Below, piece after piece: positions 61,363 through 64,000 of a DNA stretch of 64,000 nucleotides. Origin of the DNA: Empedobacter sedimenti (GTDB lineage: Bacteria; Bacteroidota; Bacteroidia; Flavobacteriales; Weeksellaceae); contig NZ_JASCQG010000001.1 of the NCBI RefSeq assembly GCF_030005555.1, positions 124,001-188,000 of the forward strand, given 5' to 3'. The notes under the pieces are model-generated. The model made no database searches, had not been told where the DNA came from, and saw only the letters and a program-made list of their open reading frames with translations. Each line of letters begins with the position of its first letter. Within the stretch, counting starts at the first letter, position 1. The translations under genes and the position numbers were made by a program.

Positions 61363-63765
61363 TTATATTTTTTTATACTTTAATAACAAACTATTTGTCA
61401 CCACACTTACGCTGCTTAGCGCCATTGCAGCACCTGCAACCATAGGATCTAACAAAAATCCGTTGATTGGATAAAGCACTCCGGCTGCAATCGGAATACC
61501 AATAATGTTGTAAATAAATGCCCAGAATAAATTTTGATGAATCGTTTTTACCGTTTGTGTAGAAAGATTTATTGCATGATCAATTTTTGTTAAATCTCCT
61601 CCAATCAAAGTTATCTCTGCAACATCTATTGCGATATCAGAACCATCTCCCATCGCGATAGAAACATCAGCTTGTGCCAAAGCTGCACTATCATTTATAC
61701 CATCACCAACCATTGCAACGGTTTTACCTTTTTGTTGTAAATCTTTAATAATATTCATTTTATCATTTGGTAAAGCATTTGCTACAACTTGATCAATTCC
61801 GACTTGTTTTGCAATTGCGTTTGCAGAAAATTCGTTATCTCCAGTAACCATCCAAACCTCAATTCCTTTTTCGTGAAATGCTTTAATGGCTTCTACAGAA
61901 GTTGCTTTAATACCATCCGAAATTCCGATTAAACCTAAAACTTTTTCTTCATCTCCAAAGAATGAAATTGTATAATTTTTGTTAGAAAAATCTTGAATCG
62001 TTTGTTTTACATCATCATCCGTTTGAATATTTAATTCGTTGATCCAATTTGTTTTACCAACGTAATATGTTTTATCTAAAATAGTAGCTTTCAATCCTTT
62101 TCCTGAAACATCTTCCACTTTTAGATCAGATAAAATATCTTGTTTACCAATATGTTCAGTAATTGCTTTTGCTAAAGGATGTTGCGAATTATTCTCGATT
62201 GTATAAAGTACATTTTTAGCAGAATCATCAAACCAAATTAATTCTTGTACTTTTGGTTTTCCTTCTGTAATTGTACCTGTTTTATCTAAAATAATTGTAT
62301 CAATTTTTTTGGCTAATTCTAAACTTTCAGCATTCTTGATTAAGATTCCTTGTTCAGCTCCTTTACCCATTCCGACCATAATTGCGGTTGGTGTTGCTAA
62401 ACCTAAAGCACAAGGACAAGCAATAACCAAAACTGTGATTAAAGATAAAAGTGCCATTGTAAAAGCGTTTTCTTGCCCAAGAATTAACCAAGTGATAAAA
62501 GTAATAAGCGCGATAATGATAACTATTGGAACAAAAATACCAGCAATTTTATCTACTAATTTCTGAACTGGAGCTTTACTTCCTTGTGCATTTTTTACAG
62601 ATTGTATAATTTGAGCTAACAATGTTTCGTTTCCGACTTTGATCGCTTTATATTGGATTGGAGAATTCTGATTTAATGTACCAGAAAATACTTTAGCATC
62701 AATTCCTTTTTCTACAGGAATAGGTTCTCCTGTAAGTGTACTTTCGTCAATAAATGAATTACCATTCACGATAATTCCGTCTACGGCGATTTTATCTCCT
62801 GGTTTAGCCAAGATTAAATCATTTAACTGAACGTCTTCAATTTTTGTCTCAATTTGATTTCCATCTTTCAAAACGATGACTGAATTTGGTTGTAAACCAA
62901 TTAATTTTTTAATTGCTTCCGAAGTATTTCCTTTAGCGCGTTCTTCCATTAATTTACCAATTAAGATAAAAACAATGATCAAACCTGCGGCTTCAAAATA
63001 AGGGTGAGCGTGTAAACCTTTACTGTGCCAATATTCGGGAAATAATGTATTAAAAACACTGAAAATATAAGCAACTCCAGTACTTAGCGCTACTAAAGTA
63101 TCCATATTAGCCGATTTATTTTTCAATTGTTTCCAAGCGCCAACAAAAAATTGTTGACCAAAAATAAACAGAATAGGAGTAGACAACGCCCACATAATAT
63201 AGTTTGCATAAGGCATTTCCATGAAAAACATTCCGATGATAAATAATGGCACACCTAAAATCAAAGAGTAAATGACTTTATTTTTTAAAGATTTATATTT
63301 TTCTTCTTGTAAATGCTCTAATTCTTCGGCTTGATTTTTTGTTTCATCAATAACCAAATCATAACCAACATCAACCAACGCTTTTTTAAGATTTTCTGGA
63401 GAAGTTAATTGAGGAATATATTCAATTTTTCCCATTCCATTTCCGTAATTCACTTCAGCATTTACAACACCAATTTGTCGATTAAGATTGGCTTGAGAAC
63501 TACTTGCACACGAGGCACACGTCATATTAAGAACAGGATATGATTTTTCTACAGAATCAATTTTATAGTTATTTTGTTTTAATGCTTCAAAAATTTTAGG
63601 TGAAACCTTCCATAATTTTTTTGCAAAAACTGAAATAGTTTTAGTATTTAAATCAATCGTAAAATCATCAATATTTTCAATATTAGAAAATAAACTTTTG
63701 ATACTATCTACGTCTTTTTGTGAATTTAGATTTATTATAGGGATGTTAAGTGCTTGTGTATTCAT
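61363..63765 (-). CDS. copA: Copper-translocating P-type ATPase
   Basis: An 800-residue P1B ATPase exporting Cu+ across the inner membrane. ATG 63765 (MNTQALNIPIINLN) is used. The first heavy-metal-associated region (residues about 5-70) has lost its CxxC; the second holds it at C83/C86 (NMTCASCASSS). Further motifs: TGEPIPVEKG, membrane CPCALGLATP, phosphorylation DKTGTITEGKP, HP in NNSQHPLAKA, and GDGINDSAALAQAD. The C-terminal SSVSVVTNSLLLKYK fits copper ATPases. Eight membrane helices. Its genomic partner on the right is cut by the window end. Confidence 0.95.
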   Translation of the reverse strand: MNTQALNIPIINLNSQKDVDSIKSLFSNIENIDDFTIDLNTKTISVFAKKLWKVSPKIFEALKQNNYKIDSVEKSYPVLNMTCASCASSSQANLNRQIGVVNAEVNYGNGMGKIEYIPQLTSPENLKKALVDVGYDLVIDETKNQAEELEHLQEEKYKSLKNKVIYSLILGVPLFIIGMFFMEMPYANYIMWALSTPILFIFGQQFFVGAWKQLKNKSANMDTLVALSTGVAYIFSVFNTLFPEYWHSKGLHAHPYFEAAGLIIVFILIGKLMEERAKGNTSEAIKKLIGLQPNSVIVLKDGNQIETKIEDVQLNDLILAKPGDKIAVDGIIVNGNSFIDESTLTGEPIPVEKGIDAKVFSGTLNQNSPIQYKAIKVGNETLLAQIIQSVKNAQGSKAPVQKLVDKIAGIFVPIVIIIALITFITWLILGQENAFTMALLSLITVLVIACPCALGLATPTAIMVGMGKGAEQGILIKNAESLELAKKIDTIILDKTGTITEGKPKVQELIWFDDSAKNVLYTIENNSQHPLAKAITEHIGKQDILSDLKVEDVSGKGLKATILDKTYYVGKTNWINELNIQTDDDVKQTIQDFSNKNYTISFFGDEEKVLGLIGISDGIKATSVEAIKAFHEKGIEVWMVTGDNEFSANAIAKQVGIDQVVANALPNDKMNIIKDLQQKGKTVAMVGDGINDSAALAQADVSIAMGDGSDIAIDVAEITLIGGDLTKIDHAINLSTQTVKTIHQNLFWAFIYNIIGIPIAAGVLYPINGFLLDPMVAGAAMALSSVSVVTNSLLLKYKKI

Positions 63766-63896
63766 ATTTGTAATTTTATAAAGCAAAGTTGAGGAAATCT
63801 GAACTGTTTTGCCTTACATAATTTTGGATTTAAGTTATATGATTTTACTTTAATACAAAGTTACTTAAAACTAATTATCTTGTTGATAATAAACAA

Positions 63897-63924
63897 AAAA
63901 CGATTCAAAAATATGAATCGTTTT
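63897..63924 (-). terminator. Intrinsic terminator of the right-edge gene
   Basis: AAAACGATTCA / TGAATCGTTTT stem, six-base loop, and a long minus-strand T run; it lies 18 bases past the stop of the gene cut by the window end. Confidence 0.85.
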
Positions 63925-63942
63925 AGTATATAAATTTAATAT

Positions 63943-64000
63943 TTATTTTGGTAACTGCGGCGGACGCATTTTGTATTGATTTTGTTTTAAACTCATTAAA
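63943..64000 (-). CDS. C-terminal end of an unidentified gene
   Basis: On the minus strand a frame open from the window edge ends MSLKQNQYKMRPPQLPK and a TAA at 63945-63943, followed by a strong terminator, so it is probably a real gene end. Only about 19 codons are visible; the internal ATG may or may not be a start. It has no recognisable domain. Being divergently placed behind copA on the same strand, it may or may not be copper-related. Confidence 0.4.
   Translation of the reverse strand, partial: LMSLKQNQYKMRPPQLPK

Overview
The window is AT-rich DNA that reads as the chromosome of a Bacteroidota bacterium, most likely class Flavobacteriia and probably the Weeksellaceae/Chryseobacterium-Empedobacter side of it. 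The basis is gene content (PafA-type alkaline phosphatase, DUF4835, DUF4846, DUF4286, a PorV/PorQ-family protein, a bamD-omega-coaBC-DUF4835-recN operon), many starts preceded by the Bacteroidota -7 box TAnnTTTG, and very short or absent 5' leaders. The species is inference only. I found no rRNA, tRNA, insertion sequence, integrase or CRISPR array.

Layout. 1-3.4 kb: tail of a probable Na+/H+ antiporter, then leftward genes for two paralogous secreted proteins, a family 2 glycosyltransferase and an overlapping methyltransferase. 3.4-10.1 kb: small unknown genes, an aldo/keto reductase, then an accessory-looking block (WYL regulator, two co-directional unknown genes, an HNH-like protein). 10.2-13.3 kb: FAD monooxygenase, M20 dipeptidase, DUF4286. 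13.3-17.9 kb: lipoprotein, PAS-LuxR regulator, two secreted unknowns and a GH29 alpha-L-fucosidase. 17.9-24 kb: hemL, a large Dna2-like nuclease-helicase, DUF4846 lipoprotein and VOC protein. 24-28.6 kb: a 2-hydroxyacid dehydrogenase broken by one missing A, then ligA with a small membrane protein. 29.3-34.6 kb: APS reductase, Crp-like regulator, SMR transporter, DUF493, PEP-mutase-like protein, exonuclease, miaA and a MaoC dehydratase. 34.8-39.5 kb: YkvA protein, cyclophilin lipoprotein, DUF1826-like protein, a zeta-like toxin-antitoxin pair, an eIF1/SUI1-like factor and a nucleoside phosphorylase. 39.5-46 kb: the leftward bamD-omega-coaBC-DUF4835-recN operon plus dapA and ferritin. 46-50.9 kb: a barrel-like protein, HAD phosphatase, a pssA-exonuclease-FAH operon and a divergent PorV/PorQ protein. 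51-57.3 kb: a VanW-glycosyltransferase fusion, sseA, an outer-membrane protein, a choloylglycine-hydrolase-type amidase and PafA. 57.4-64 kb: SRPBCC protein, fumC, a RES-Xre toxin-antitoxin pair facing a SatD-like protein, and copA.

How the genes work together. Most of the window is housekeeping: envelope assembly (BamD, PorV/PorQ, DUF4835), DNA repair and replication (LigA, RecN, two DEDD exonucleases, the nuclease-helicase), tRNA modification (MiaA), cofactor synthesis (HemL, CoaBC), lysine synthesis (DapA), phospholipid synthesis (PssA), the TCA cycle (FumC) and metal handling (ferritin, CopA). The accessory part consists of two toxin-antitoxin modules, the WYL/HNH block at 6.9-10.1 kb and the VanW-glycosyltransferase fusion. 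The last two are the best candidates for undescribed biology. Several ATG starts listed here lie downstream of the longest open frame; I chose them because the upstream extension begins with TTG or GTG, overlaps a terminator or promoter, or hides a signal peptide.
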